Assembly: GCA_964617335.1 (NCBI GenBank)
Contig: CAZTXG010000001.1
Location: forward strand, 124,001-188,000
Reading direction: 5' to 3'
Origin: UBA2658 sp964617335
GTDB lineage: Bacteria > Bacillota > Clostridia > Oscillospirales > Oscillospiraceae
Length of the DNA: 64,000 bases
Shown: piece by piece, positions 24,777-32,648 of the stretch
How the letters are laid out: each line of letters begins with the position of its first letter
Position numbering within the stretch: position 1 is the stretch's first letter
The notes under the pieces: generated by a model
Seen by the model: only the letters and a program-made list of their open reading frames with translations
Databases searched by the model: none
Told to the model about the DNA's origin: nothing
Made by a program: the position numbers and the translations under genes

Positions 24777-25172
24777 ATGGTAACTGAAGTTGTTGCGGCC
24801 CTCATCTGGGATGAGGATAGGTTTATGATATGCCAGCGGCCGGCAGAAAAGGCCCGCGGGCTGCTTTGGGAATTTGCCGGCGGTAAGCTTGAGCCAGGGG
24901 AAACAAAAGAGCAGGCCCTCATTCGTGAGTGTCGGGAGGAGCTTAATATTGAGCTTATCATTGGCAGCGAGTTTATGAATGTAAACCATGAATATCCGGA
25001 TATAAACATCCATCTGACACTGTTTAATGCCAAAATTGCAGCAGGTACACCCCAGAAACTGGAACATAATGATATCCGCTGGATTACCCCTGACGAAATT
25101 CCGAAATACAAATTTTGTCCGGCAGATAAGGCGATTTTAAGGAGGCTGCAACATGGAAGCAAAAGTATATAA
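24777..25172 (+). CDS. Nudix hydrolase, MutT-like
   Basis: 131 residues. The Nudix box G-G-K-L-E-P-G-E-T then R-E-C-R-E-E-L-N fits GX5EX7REUXEEXGU except that Asn replaces the last Gly. The N-terminus V-V-A-A-L-I-W-D and the I-C-Q-R-P-A loop resemble MutT enzymes that hydrolyse oxidised nucleotides such as 8-oxo-dGTP. Its end overlaps the next gene by 20 bases. A second nucleotide pyrophosphatase-like gene follows, so the operon looks like nucleotide-pool sanitation. Confidence 0.88.
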   Translation: MVTEVVAALIWDEDRFMICQRPAEKARGLLWEFAGGKLEPGETKEQALIRECREELNIELIIGSEFMNVNHEYPDINIHLTLFNAKIAAGTPQKLEHNDIRWITPDEIPKYKFCPADKAILRRLQHGSKSI

Positions 25173-25476
25173 TAAGCTTGTTCGAGATAAAATTCCGGAG
25201 ATTATTGAAGCCGGCGGCAAAAGCTGCACCTATGAAACATTGCAGGATGAACAATATATCGATTTCCTTAATAAAAAGCTGCTGGAAGAAGTTGAAAAAT
25301 ATCTTGAAAGCGGCACGGTGGAAGAACTGGCTGATATCGGCGAGCTTATGCACGCAATTATGGATTACAAGGGCATAGCACTGGAGGAATTTCAGCGTGT
25401 CCGCAATGAAAAGCTAAATGAACAAGGCGGCTTTAAGAAAAGAATTCTACTTAAGGAAGTTTTGGAGGTGCAGTAA
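25153..25476 (+). CDS. MazG-like nucleotide pyrophosphohydrolase (house-cleaning type)
   Basis: 107 residues behind AAGGAGG, starting inside the Nudix gene. It begins Y-N-K-L-V-R-D-K-I-P-E-I-I, the signature of small phosphoribosyl-ATP-pyrophosphohydrolase-like proteins, followed by the E-E-x-x-x-E / E-L-A-D-I-G-E-L metal-binding helices of the all-alpha NTP pyrophosphatase fold. It is expected to hydrolyse unusual nucleoside triphosphates; the substrate is not known. No histidine biosynthesis genes are near. Confidence 0.83.
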   Translation: MEAKVYNKLVRDKIPEIIEAGGKSCTYETLQDEQYIDFLNKKLLEEVEKYLESGTVEELADIGELMHAIMDYKGIALEEFQRVRNEKLNEQGGFKKRILLKEVLEVQ

Positions 25477-25826
25477 TGGATTTAGTAAGAGCAAAGCAAA
25501 TTCTCAGCATACTGGCGGACGGTGTAAACCCCTTGACAGGTGAGCTTTTGGCTGATGATCACCTGTGCAATCAGGTGGAAATCGTTCGGGCGCTGCTCGC
25601 AGTTTCGTCTGCTGTATCAGTGCCAAAGGAAAATAATTCTCCGCTCAATGCAGGAAAGCCATGGACAGCCGAAAATGACGAAAAGCTCTCCCAGATGTAT
25701 GATGCCGGCAGCACGAAGAAAGAAATGCGCTCATATTTCCAGCGCAGCGATGGTGCAATTACATCACGTCTCGTTCATATCGGCAAGGTGCAAATCAGAA
25801 AAGAATATCGCAATAAAGTAAAATGA
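25476..25826 (+). CDS. small protein with Myb/SANT-like helix-turn-helix C-terminus
   Basis: 116 residues. The ATG overlaps the previous stop (TAATG) and follows GGAGGTGCA. Residues 1-45 are a helical module (A-K-Q-I-L-S-I-L-A-D-G-V-N-P-L-T-G-E-L) seen in several small bacterial proteins. Residues 60-110 (K-P-W-T-A-E-N-D-E-K-L-S-Q-M-Y to R-S-D-G-A-I-T-S-R-L-V-H-I-G) look like a Myb/SANT-type DNA-binding helix-turn-helix. I do not know its function; the operon suggests a link to nucleotide or DNA repair. Confidence 0.7.
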   Translation: MDLVRAKQILSILADGVNPLTGELLADDHLCNQVEIVRALLAVSSAVSVPKENNSPLNAGKPWTAENDEKLSQMYDAGSTKKEMRSYFQRSDGAITSRLVHIGKVQIRKEYRNKVK

Positions 25827-25895
25827 GCCTTCTGCCGATTTATAAGTTTCTTGCTTTGTTCCGGATTGCCCCCATTGAGCAATAAAGTCTTTTAC

Positions 25896-25918
25896 CTCCT
25901 GCATACTCAGGAGTTTTT
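25896..25918 (+). terminator. terminator of the Nudix operon inside the end of the DUF47 gene
   Basis: CTCCTG (25896-25901), loop CATACT, CAGGAG (25908-25913), then TTTTT. The right arm and T-run lie in the last codons and stop of the convergent DUF47 gene. Confidence 0.7.
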
Positions 25919-26527
25919 CATAGCTATAATTTCAATCAAATCCGCCGCATCCTCGCAGGCATCACAGCAGTCTTCAAGACGGTCATAAAGGTCACTCCAG
26001 ACCGAAACAGCCATAGGATCAGAGCCGCTTTTATACAGCTTATGGACGGCCTCAATATAAATTGCGTCCCCATCCTCCTCTGTTGAGTTGACTTCGATTA
26101 TAGCCTCAAAAAGCTTTTTGGACTTTTGAAAGTTTGGAAATTCCACCATGGCCTTGTGGAGAGATTTGCAGCAGCGCACAATAACATCCGCAAAGTGCTG
26201 TGCGTCAGCCTCCATTGAATCGATGTTATACATATACATACGTATTAAGATATCGTCGATTCTGTCTGTCACAGAGTCCAAAGCGTTTGCAAGCTGTATA
26301 ATGTCCTCTCTGTCCACCGGAGTGACAAATTCCTTTGCCAGTCTGCGCATCATGGCGTGTCTGACCTTATCCGCCCTATGCTCAATCTCGTGCATCTTTT
26401 TGCGCTGCTCAGGGAGATTGTCGGGGTCAAAGTCAGTGAAAACCGCCTGAAGGTATCCCGCCGCCTCCACAGAAAAATTCGTCATGGTTATAAAATCATC
26501 GAAATACGGGTTGTTTTTCTTTGCCAT
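25907..26527 (-). CDS. DUF47/PhoU-like phosphate transport accessory protein
   Basis: 206 residues of helices with many acidic and His residues (H-E-I-E-H-R-A-D-K-V-R-H, D-R-E-D-I-I-Q-L-A-N-A-L-D, D-R-L-E-D-C-C-D-A-C-E-D-A-A-D). This is the PhoU-related DUF47 fold, which binds metal clusters and is usually encoded next to Pit permeases. It lies 19 bases after the permease gene in the same operon and likely controls or assists that permease. Start behind AAAGGATATG. Confidence 0.9.
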   Translation of the reverse strand: MAKKNNPYFDDFITMTNFSVEAAGYLQAVFTDFDPDNLPEQRKKMHEIEHRADKVRHAMMRRLAKEFVTPVDREDIIQLANALDSVTDRIDDILIRMYMYNIDSMEADAQHFADVIVRCCKSLHKAMVEFPNFQKSKKLFEAIIEVNSTEEDGDAIYIEAVHKLYKSGSDPMAVSVWSDLYDRLEDCCDACEDAADLIEIIAMKNS

Positions 26528-26546
26528 TATTTCATATCCTTTTCTT

Positions 26547-27605
26547 TTAATTCTTTAAAAAAAGCACAGCAAAAAGCTTTGCCATAATATAGCCTATAAA
26601 TCCGCAGCCCGGGAAGGTGAGCACCCAGGTAAGCACCATTTCCCGCACAACATTCCAGTTTACGCTGCTAAGTCTTTTTGCAGCGCCCACGCCCATAATT
26701 GCCGTTGTCTTTGTGTGGGTTGTGGATACGGGTATGCCTGTAAGAGAGGAAATCAGCAGACAGCCCGAACCGGCAATGTCTGCCGCAAAGCCCTGATAGG
26801 TTTCGAGCTTTACCATATCCATTCCCACTGCTTTTATTATTCGGTATCCGCCGATGGAGGTTCCAAGGCCCATGGTTACAGAGCATAGAAGAATAAGCCA
26901 AAAGGGAATTTCAAAAACCGTTTCGTTGGCACTGCCCTTTGCAAGAGCCATGCCCAGCAAAAACACACCCATAAACTTTTGGCCGTCCTGAGCTCCATGC
27001 ATAAAGGCCATTGCAGCGGCGCTGCCAACCTGGGCATTTTTGAAAAATCCCCGAGTTTTTCTCCGGTCTTTAAAACGAAAGATTGCCTCAATCAGCTTGA
27101 CCGCGCCCCAGCCCATGCCAAAGCCCAAAAATGTTGAAAGCACAAGTCCGTAAATTACCTTAATCCACTCAGCGCCGTTCACCGCACCAAAGCCGCCGTG
27201 AATGGATATGGCAGCGCCTGTGAGTCCGGCGATAAGGGCGTGGCTTTCGCTGGTGGGAATACCGAACCTCCAAGCAGCAACCGCCCAGAGCACAATGGCA
27301 ACCATTGCGGCACAAAGGGCAACTAAGGCGGCACTGGCATCGTTTCCAAAGTCCACCATGTTATATATAGTTTCAGCCACAGTTTTGTTAAAGCTTGTCA
27401 TCACAAAAATACCAAGGAAATTGAATATCGATGCCATAATAATAGCAGGTCGAGGTGCAATTGCCTTGGTTGATATAGCTGTAGCTATGGCATTCGGCGC
27501 ATCTGTCCATCCGTTGACCAAAATTACCGCCAGTGTCAGTAAAGCAGTTACCAGCAATGCAGGGCTTCCTGCAAGCTGGGAGATAAAGCTTGGGAAATCT
27601 ATCAT
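26547..27605 (-). CDS. pit: inorganic phosphate transporter, PiT family
   Basis: 352 residues, about ten helices. The two inverted PiT repeats show their signatures: N-G-W-T-D-A-P-N-A-I-A-T-A-I near the start and G-I-P-V-S-T-T-H-T-K-T-T-A-I near the end, plus G-I-P-T-S-E-S-H-A-L in the middle. It takes up phosphate with protons or sodium. Start ATG behind AAAGGAGC. Promoter region: TATAAT on the minus strand at 27729-27734 with AATCAA/TTGATT at 27750-27755. Confidence 0.93.
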   Translation of the reverse strand: MIDFPSFISQLAGSPALLVTALLTLAVILVNGWTDAPNAIATAISTKAIAPRPAIIMASIFNFLGIFVMTSFNKTVAETIYNMVDFGNDASAALVALCAAMVAIVLWAVAAWRFGIPTSESHALIAGLTGAAISIHGGFGAVNGAEWIKVIYGLVLSTFLGFGMGWGAVKLIEAIFRFKDRRKTRGFFKNAQVGSAAAMAFMHGAQDGQKFMGVFLLGMALAKGSANETVFEIPFWLILLCSVTMGLGTSIGGYRIIKAVGMDMVKLETYQGFAADIAGSGCLLISSLTGIPVSTTHTKTTAIMGVGAAKRLSSVNWNVVREMVLTWVLTFPGCGFIGYIMAKLFAVLFLKN

Positions 27606-27728
27606 TAGCTAAGCTCCTTTGCCCATGGTTTGCTTGCTTAATTCGGCTTATTTCCTCTGGGACTATCCTTTGATACTGGAGGGCATATGTAAAGTCCATA
27701 TCGCCCTAAGCTTGTCCTATACATTTAT

Positions 27729-27755
27729 ATTATACACAACAGCAGGCAAAATCAA
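27729..27755 (-). promoter_or_regulatory. probable promoter of the phosphate permease operon
   Basis: TTGATT (27750-27755), 15-bp spacer, TATAAT (27729-27734) preceded by TG. Spacer is short; the rest of 27756-28133 holds hairpins but no gene. Confidence 0.45.
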
Positions 27756-27831
27756 GGTCAACAATGCTGAAAAGCGCAAAATTTTAGCTAAAATATGTTA
27801 TTTGAAAAACCCATGTTTTCGGCAAAACGCA

Positions 27832-27884
27832 AATGCCCCAAATACAATGCTTTATTACCTGTCTTAAGATAGGGCTGGGGCATT
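27832..27884. repeat. 9-bp inverted repeat with 35-base loop
   Basis: AATGCCCCA (27832-27840) and TGGGGCATT (27876-27884), with a further CCTGTCTT/AAGATAGG pairing inside the loop. Function unknown. Confidence 0.5.
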
Positions 27885-27969
27885 GATGCCAAACAGCCAT
27901 AGCATATCAATATAGCCTTTAACTGCCTTTTGAAATTTAAACCGTCGATTTATGCTTTTAACGCAGTAC

Positions 27970-28025
27970 AAAGAAAATCGGCATAGCCGCTAATACTGCC
28001 AAGCTATGCCGATTTATTGCTTTAA
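27970..28025 (-). terminator. terminator of the LRR surface-protein gene
   Basis: 12-bp arms AAATCGGCATAG (27975-27986) and CTATGCCGATTT (28014-28025); read leftward the hairpin is followed by TCTTTG. Confidence 0.75.
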
Positions 28026-28133
28026 TTAGATATGCCTATGAGGGTAAATCTTTTAGTGCGGTTTTTGTTTTAGCCGCTGATTTCACCGCCCCTTTGCTGT
28101 AAACTTGCTATTTTTAAAGTTTCCAGCTGCAAC

Positions 28134-29804
28134 TTATTTGATTTTCTCGAATGTCCGTATTGCCATGAGAACGGCGGCCTCTCTGGAGGCCATGCCGTAA
28201 TTCGTGGCCTCGTGTTCAGGCGTCAGGGGTTTCGGCATGAAATTGCCATTTGTATCCCCCAAAATGATTTTAATTTTAGACATATATTTCGTCCCCTCCA
28301 CCGCCCAGGAGGCAATATGCGCCTGGTCTGGAAAATCCGGAACTCCCGCAGTGCTGTAGTTGGCGCCGGGCGCAATGGCCTTAATATCCCGATAAAGCAT
28401 GGTGGCGCACTGTTCCCGGGTGATTAGAACATTCGGCGAAAAAGTCGTATCAGAGGTGCCGTTTGTTATGCCCGCCTGATAGGCCTTCAAAATCCGGTAG
28501 TTTGTGGTATCTGTAAAGGGATTTGTGACTGTAACCAGTATGATTTTGCCTGTGGCCGTCTCATAAAGCTGAACCGCCAGCTCGGCAAATTCCTCACGGC
28601 TTATGGGCTTTTTCATATCCAGACCCTTTAAAATTTCCGGAATCAGGCCCGCGTCATAGGCTTTTTCCAACTCGGGCTTGGCCCAGTCACTGGCACTTTG
28701 ATAGAAGGGCTCCTTGAGGGCCTCCGGTGTGGATAAAATTTCAGCCTCCAGTCCTTTTCCGCTGCTGTTTACAGCACGAACCCTGAAGCTATAGCTCTGT
28801 CCGTTTTTCAGTCCGGTAAAGGTATAGCTGCTTGTGTTGCCCGCTGTGATCCATGTAGCCCCCTTATTACTCGACAACTCAAAGCTTGTAATGGTGCTGG
28901 TTCCGCCGTAGGCCGGCAGGGCCCAGCTTAAAGTCACAGCTTTGTCGCCGGGTTTGGCGCTGAGGTTTTGGGGTGCAGAGGGGGTCGGCGCTTGGGGGTC
29001 AAAGGTAAAGGTGCTAAGCTGAGACTTGTTCAGGCCGATAATGGCGTTTTCAGATGGCAGGTAGTTATCTTGGCAGGTCAGCCTTTCCAGTTTTGGATTT
29101 TTGCTGACATCCAGCGCTGTCAGCTTATTGCCTTGGCAATATAATGACTCTAATAAGGGATTTTTACTCACATCCAGCGAGGTTAGCTGGTTGTCGTAGC
29201 AAATAAGACTTTCCAGATTTGGATTTTTGCTCACATCCAGCGCAGTTAGTTGATTGTCTTCGCAAGAAAGATAGTTCAGGTTTGGATTTTTGCTCACATC
29301 TAAAGCAGTCAATTTATTCTCAAAGCACATAAGCACCTCAAGCTTTGGGTTCTTGCTTATATCCAGTGAGCTTAGCTTGTTGCCCATACACCAAAGTTTT
29401 TCTAAATTTGGATTTTTACTCACATCCAACGCCGTCAACTCATTACCATAGCAAATAAGCTCTTTCAGCTTTGTATTGTTGCTCACATCCAGCTTGGTCA
29501 GTGAGTTATGGTTGCAGACAAGCGACTCCAAACCATAAAAATACTCTATTCCGTCAAGGCTGGATATGCCTTTACCGGACACAATTAGTTTGGTAATCTT
29601 CGACACATCGGTGGTATACACCTTATCATTGGCGCCCTTGCCCAAGGCCTGCCTTACTGCCGCCAGAAAATTCGCGTCTGTAAACTTGTCTGTGATGTCG
29701 ATTTTAAACTCAGGTATAATGAGTGCCGCCGCCTGCGGCACTGCCCCCAGCATGAGCACCAGTACAAGAAGCAGGGGAATAAGTCTTTTCACTGCCTTTT
29801 TCAT
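28134..29804 (-). CDS. secreted LRR-FN3-SLH surface protein
   Basis: 556 residues. Signal peptide 1-27 (L-I-P-L-L-L-V-L-V-L-M-L-G ending A-Q/A-A-A). Residues 92-250 hold seven 21-residue leucine-rich repeats of the form L-x-x-L-x-C-x-x-N-x-L-T-A-L-D-V-S-K-N-P plus a partial eighth, each with a conserved Cys. A fibronectin type III domain follows (about 272-365). Three SLH domains form the C-terminus (about 370-550; T-N-G-T-S-D-T-T-F-S-P-N-V-L-I-T-R-E), anchoring it to the cell wall. The likely role is adhesion or protein binding at the surface. A lipoprotein gene lies 57 bases upstream. Confidence 0.9.
   Translation of the reverse strand: MKKAVKRLIPLLLVLVLMLGAVPQAAALIIPEFKIDITDKFTDANFLAAVRQALGKGANDKVYTTDVSKITKLIVSGKGISSLDGIEYFYGLESLVCNHNSLTKLDVSNNTKLKELICYGNELTALDVSKNPNLEKLWCMGNKLSSLDISKNPKLEVLMCFENKLTALDVSKNPNLNYLSCEDNQLTALDVSKNPNLESLICYDNQLTSLDVSKNPLLESLYCQGNKLTALDVSKNPKLERLTCQDNYLPSENAIIGLNKSQLSTFTFDPQAPTPSAPQNLSAKPGDKAVTLSWALPAYGGTSTITSFELSSNKGATWITAGNTSSYTFTGLKNGQSYSFRVRAVNSSGKGLEAEILSTPEALKEPFYQSASDWAKPELEKAYDAGLIPEILKGLDMKKPISREEFAELAVQLYETATGKIILVTVTNPFTDTTNYRILKAYQAGITNGTSDTTFSPNVLITREQCATMLYRDIKAIAPGANYSTAGVPDFPDQAHIASWAVEGTKYMSKIKIILGDTNGNFMPKPLTPEHEATNYGMASREAAVLMAIRTFEKIK
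29055..29531 (-). repeat. tandem 63-bp repeats encoding the LRR units
   Basis: Seven full copies and one partial of a 63-bp unit (coding TTGGATGTGAGCAAAAATCC-like core), each a 21-residue LRR. Copies are similar but not identical. They can recombine and change repeat number. Confidence 0.85.
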
Positions 29805-29861
29805 AATGACTTCCTCCTCAAATTAATGTTTTGAATTAATCAAGTTGTTATAAAAGCCATG

Positions 29862-30404
29862 CTATTTTACCGTTGCCAAATTCCAAGCCGCGAGCTTACC
29901 CGCCTCCACAAGTTTTTCACTGTTACCCTCGTCGTCTAAATTGCCGATGGCGATTAGGATATAATAGCCGTCCTCCAAGATATGAAGTCCAGGAGTGGCG
30001 AAATACGCCTCATCACCGACACCATCCACTTTGATTGCATCCTCAAAATTTTCAACAATTGCCCGATACAGACTTTCCGGCGTCTGGGTCTGCTCTGCGG
30101 GCATCATTGCCTGCTGTGTTAAGCTGATTTGAAAAAAATAATCTTCTGATTCGTAAATACATTGCCTAAGACCCACCCGTTCCTGTTCACTTGTTTGAAC
30201 CCTGTCAAGACTTACTCCAAGGATGCTCTCAGCCTCCTCCTTGGAAATCAGCAACGACGGTTCGATGATTTCCGCCGCCGGACTGTTATCAGACGGGGAG
30301 CTTTCCGTTTCCAAAGGCACTTCGGCCTGATTATCTGTGGTTTTGCCGCAGGCACATAGGGCCAGCAGCATTGCTGCAAGGAATAAAGATATTAACTTTC
30401 TCAC
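29862..30404 (-). CDS. predicted lipoprotein of unknown function
   Basis: 180 residues from a GTG seven bases after ATGGAGGG; the ATGs further upstream lie in or before that site. The signal peptide V-R-K-L-I-S-L-F-L-A-A-M-L-L-A-L ends in the lipobox L-A-L-C. After the lipid-modified Cys comes a Thr/Glu/Ser/Pro linker, then a compact domain (L-L-I-S-K-E-E-A-E-S-I-L-G-V) with one later Cys. I recognise no family. It is 57 bases before the LRR surface protein and may be co-expressed. Confidence 0.75.
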   Translation of the reverse strand: MRKLISLFLAAMLLALCACGKTTDNQAEVPLETESSPSDNSPAAEIIEPSLLISKEEAESILGVSLDRVQTSEQERVGLRQCIYESEDYFFQISLTQQAMMPAEQTQTPESLYRAIVENFEDAIKVDGVGDEAYFATPGLHILEDGYYILIAIGNLDDEGNSEKLVEAGKLAAWNLATVK

Positions 30405-30578
30405 TTCAAAACCCTCCATACTAAGCATTTTGCGGCACTAGAGCTGCCGCCGGACCGAGCTATCACTAGGCTCCGTTGTTAATTAATAAAAAACAATCCG
30501 GATGGAAACTCCCTGCTTTTTTCCCGGTTAACAAATATAATATTCATGGTGTATCCTTCCATGGGAGGTCTTGCTTTT

Positions 30579-30607
30579 ATTATACTTCTGGTATTGAAAT
30601 AATACAA
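30579..30607 (-). promoter_or_regulatory. promoter of the lipoprotein/LRR genes
   Basis: TTGTAT (30602-30607), 17 bp, TATAAT (30579-30584) on the minus strand, about 175 bases before the GTG. The leader contains a GCGGCA/TGCCGC hairpin at 30432-30450. Confidence 0.6.
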
Positions 30608-30649
30608 CACTATATGTAACAGGGCGCAGCAGATAAAACTGTTGGATTT

Positions 30650-30751
30650 ATGTGTGGCGTAACAGCTCCTACACCGGAACCGCAGCCTGGGCAGGATATA
30701 CCAAAGGGCGGTCTTAGATTATCCCTTTCCTTCAATCTAAATAGGAAGTAA
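30650..30751 (+). CDS. 33-codon small open frame, possible gene remnant
   Basis: ATG-TGT-GGC to TAA gives a Pro/Gly-rich peptide (A-P-T-P-E-P-Q-P-G-Q-D-I-P-K-G-G-L-R-L-S) ending N-L-N-R-K. A stop lies eleven codons upstream. There is no clear ribosome site, yet a good terminator starts at the stop codon. It may be a short peptide gene or the 3' remnant of a lost gene. The rest of 30429-30924 shows no other gene. Confidence 0.3.
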   Translation: MCGVTAPTPEPQPGQDIPKGGLRLSLSFNLNRK

Positions 30752-30778
30752 AACTGTAAAATTCCTATTGCTTTTTTT
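30740..30778 (+). terminator. terminator after the small open frame
   Basis: AATAGGAA (30740-30747), 14-base loop, TTCCTATT (30762-30769), then GC and seven T. Confidence 0.75.
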
Positions 30779-30924
30779 GAATAATTAGTGTAATATATAG
30801 GCCGTTAGAGATATTTAACTCCTGCTGATATTAATTTATACTGTTGTTAAATTCTATCTGCAAACCCAGATAAAAAAGCACGAAAGTCTTGCAGTGTCAT
30901 ATACGCAAGGGAAAGGAAGCAATT

Positions 30925-31611
30925 ATGAGCTTTGATAAATGGAAAGAGAAAATTTCGGATTTTAAGACCATCGATGTGCGCCACATCCACGGGAACTTTT
31001 TCCCCGGCTTGCAAAAGCAGGCCAGAAACATTCCTGTAGGAGAGGGAATAAAAATCATCCAAACCTTTAAGCCCCACCCCCTTTATACGGCTATGGAGGC
31101 TCTTGGATTTGAGCATCATACCCAACAGACCGAATCGGGTGAGTATCATGTATACTTTTACCGTGTTGAGCTGAAAGAAGATGGGGAGCAGTCTCCCTTT
31201 AAGCCTCTGGCCCTGCTCAACTTACCAATGATTGATGAGGAGCTTGGCGATATTGCCGCTGATTTTTGGAATTTAACTTGGAACGACGAAAAGCGCACGC
31301 TTCCCTATGAGATGCGGCTGCTGTTGTCCCTTGCCAACGCAGTTGGTGCAGGCAGAATGCGCCAGGCCTCCAGAGAGCTTGTAAAAGCATATATCCACGG
31401 AGTGGACAGTGCGGTATTTGACGATGTGTTTGAGCTGCTTGCATGGAATCAGGGCATTGGATTCTTCAGCTCGGAGATTGGCCCGTCCGCATTGTTTCAG
31501 GCATATAAGCTTATAAAAGTGCAGGAGAAAAACGGCAAGAGCCGAGATGAAATAGCCCAAATGCTGATGGAAAGGTTCGGCGAAAAAAATCCGGAGGTTT
31601 CTGTGCAATAG
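30925..31611 (+). CDS. DUF2249 domain fused to an AhpD-like helical domain
   Basis: 228 residues from the ATG behind GGAAAGGAAGC. Residues 1-82 resemble the DUF2249 (TusA-like) fold: T-I-D-V-R-H-I-H-G-N-F-F-P, P-V-G-E-G-I-K-I-I-Q-T-F-K-P-H-P-L-Y. The rest (L-P-Y-E-M-R-L-L-L-S-L-A-N-A-V-G-A-G-R and L-V-K-A-Y-I-H-G-V) looks like the carboxymuconolactone decarboxylase/AhpD helical fold but lacks the C-x-x-C redox pair. DUF2249 proteins often accompany anaerobic redox and metal metabolism. Role unknown; it stands alone. Confidence 0.75.
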   Translation: MSFDKWKEKISDFKTIDVRHIHGNFFPGLQKQARNIPVGEGIKIIQTFKPHPLYTAMEALGFEHHTQQTESGEYHVYFYRVELKEDGEQSPFKPLALLNLPMIDEELGDIAADFWNLTWNDEKRTLPYEMRLLLSLANAVGAGRMRQASRELVKAYIHGVDSAVFDDVFELLAWNQGIGFFSSEIGPSALFQAYKLIKVQEKNGKSRDEIAQMLMERFGEKNPEVSVQ

Positions 31612-31690
31612 GGACGATGGGCAGGCTAAATGAGATTTTATAACCTGCCGGAAGCCAAAATAAGAACAATAGATTTTTGGATAATATAAG

Positions 31691-31730
31691 AATGGTCGGG
31701 TTCCTGCTTAAAGGCAGGAGCCCGACCATT
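31691..31730. terminator. 17-bp hairpin between convergent genes
   Basis: AATGGTCGGGTTCCTGC (31691-31707) pairs with 31714-31730 with one G-U pair and a 6-base loop. The better T-rich tail is on the minus strand, for the cassette at 31770-33653. Confidence 0.75.
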
Positions 31731-31769
31731 TGTGTGTGAGGGGGTTTTGGTGGTTTTTGTTGCCGTTAG

Positions 31770-32636
31770 TTATTCCAAGAAGAAATCATCTACCTTCTTT
31801 ATTGAGTCAAGAATCTCCTGTTCACAGGTGCCGGCAGCCTTTGCCAATTTTGCCGAGTTCATCAGTAAACAGCCAAAGTCCGGTGCAAATGCATTGTTTA
31901 TGAGATTCATGAAAGATTCCGCTTCCGCAAGCAAATCCTTCATGAAAGCATCATACTTTTCTTGAAGCTCCCTGTCAAGTACACGTTGCTGCTCTAAGTA
32001 CTCCGCCAGCAGCTTTTGCTCATTTCTAAACAGCAAATATCTTCCATATTCAAATGCAAGGGATGCCGCAGCTTGTGCAAGCTGTTCTGCTGCTTCTCCG
32101 GCTACGATACCCATAAGCGAGGCTAATAATTTAATCATTGCCTCCAGAGAAATCCAAAGACATCTGTCAATATATTTTGCCTCTGATATATCTCCTTTAT
32201 GAAGGGTCTCTGTCTCCTCACGCAGGGCTGCAGCTAGCTCTCGGAGGGCTGCAACTGTTTCCTCGGAGGCTCTCATTTCCACAAGTGAGGCGGAAAAGTC
32301 AATATACCTTGCATACATGAGGAAAACAAATTCGCTATATTTCTGATTGTCATAGCAAACAGCAAAGTCAGATACTGCACCGGATATTTCAGCCCAATCC
32401 GTATTATCAAAATTTTTTATTTGCTTCCCGTTCACGGCTTTTTTTAGCACTGCAAGTGTAAATATTGTCCCGCATTTAATGGTGACCAAGGGCTCCTCGC
32501 CGCTTTTATCCAAAAGTGCATACAGATTAGTTTGCACATCCTCTAAGGTGTGCATTGCCTTCTCTATTTGGCTGCCGATAGGTGTTTTCATCAAAAGCTC
32601 TACCGACATTCCCTTGATTGATTCGTCTAACTTCAT
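31770..32636 (-). CDS. unknown helical protein, third gene of an unusual cassette
   Basis: 288 residues. The ATG at 32636 follows GGGTGGGTGCT; an in-frame GTG three codons earlier overlaps that site. The protein is almost all helix, acidic, with no signal peptide. It has heptad-like stretches (T-V-A-A-L-R-E-L-A-A-A-L-R-E-E-T-E-T-L and L-A-E-Y-L-E-Q-Q-R-V-L-D-R-E-L) and a moderately hydrophobic central helix (A-M-I-K-L-L-A-S-L-M-G-I-V-A-G-E-A-A-E). No family recognised. The preceding gene encodes a membrane-active-looking protein and ends 12 bases before this start, so they are surely co-expressed. Confidence 0.75.
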   Translation of the reverse strand: MKLDESIKGMSVELLMKTPIGSQIEKAMHTLEDVQTNLYALLDKSGEEPLVTIKCGTIFTLAVLKKAVNGKQIKNFDNTDWAEISGAVSDFAVCYDNQKYSEFVFLMYARYIDFSASLVEMRASEETVAALRELAAALREETETLHKGDISEAKYIDRCLWISLEAMIKLLASLMGIVAGEAAEQLAQAAASLAFEYGRYLLFRNEQKLLAEYLEQQRVLDRELQEKYDAFMKDLLAEAESFMNLINNAFAPDFGCLLMNSAKLAKAAGTCEQEILDSIKKVDDFFLE

Positions 32637-32648
32637 AGCACCCACCCG

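Noticed and set aside
27388..27699. 103-codon frame across the start of the phosphate permease
   Set aside because: Out of frame with the clear PiT protein and without a ribosome site.
29055..29531. CRISPR-like regular repeats
   Set aside because: The 63-bp units are contiguous coding repeats of an LRR protein, with no spacers and no cas genes.
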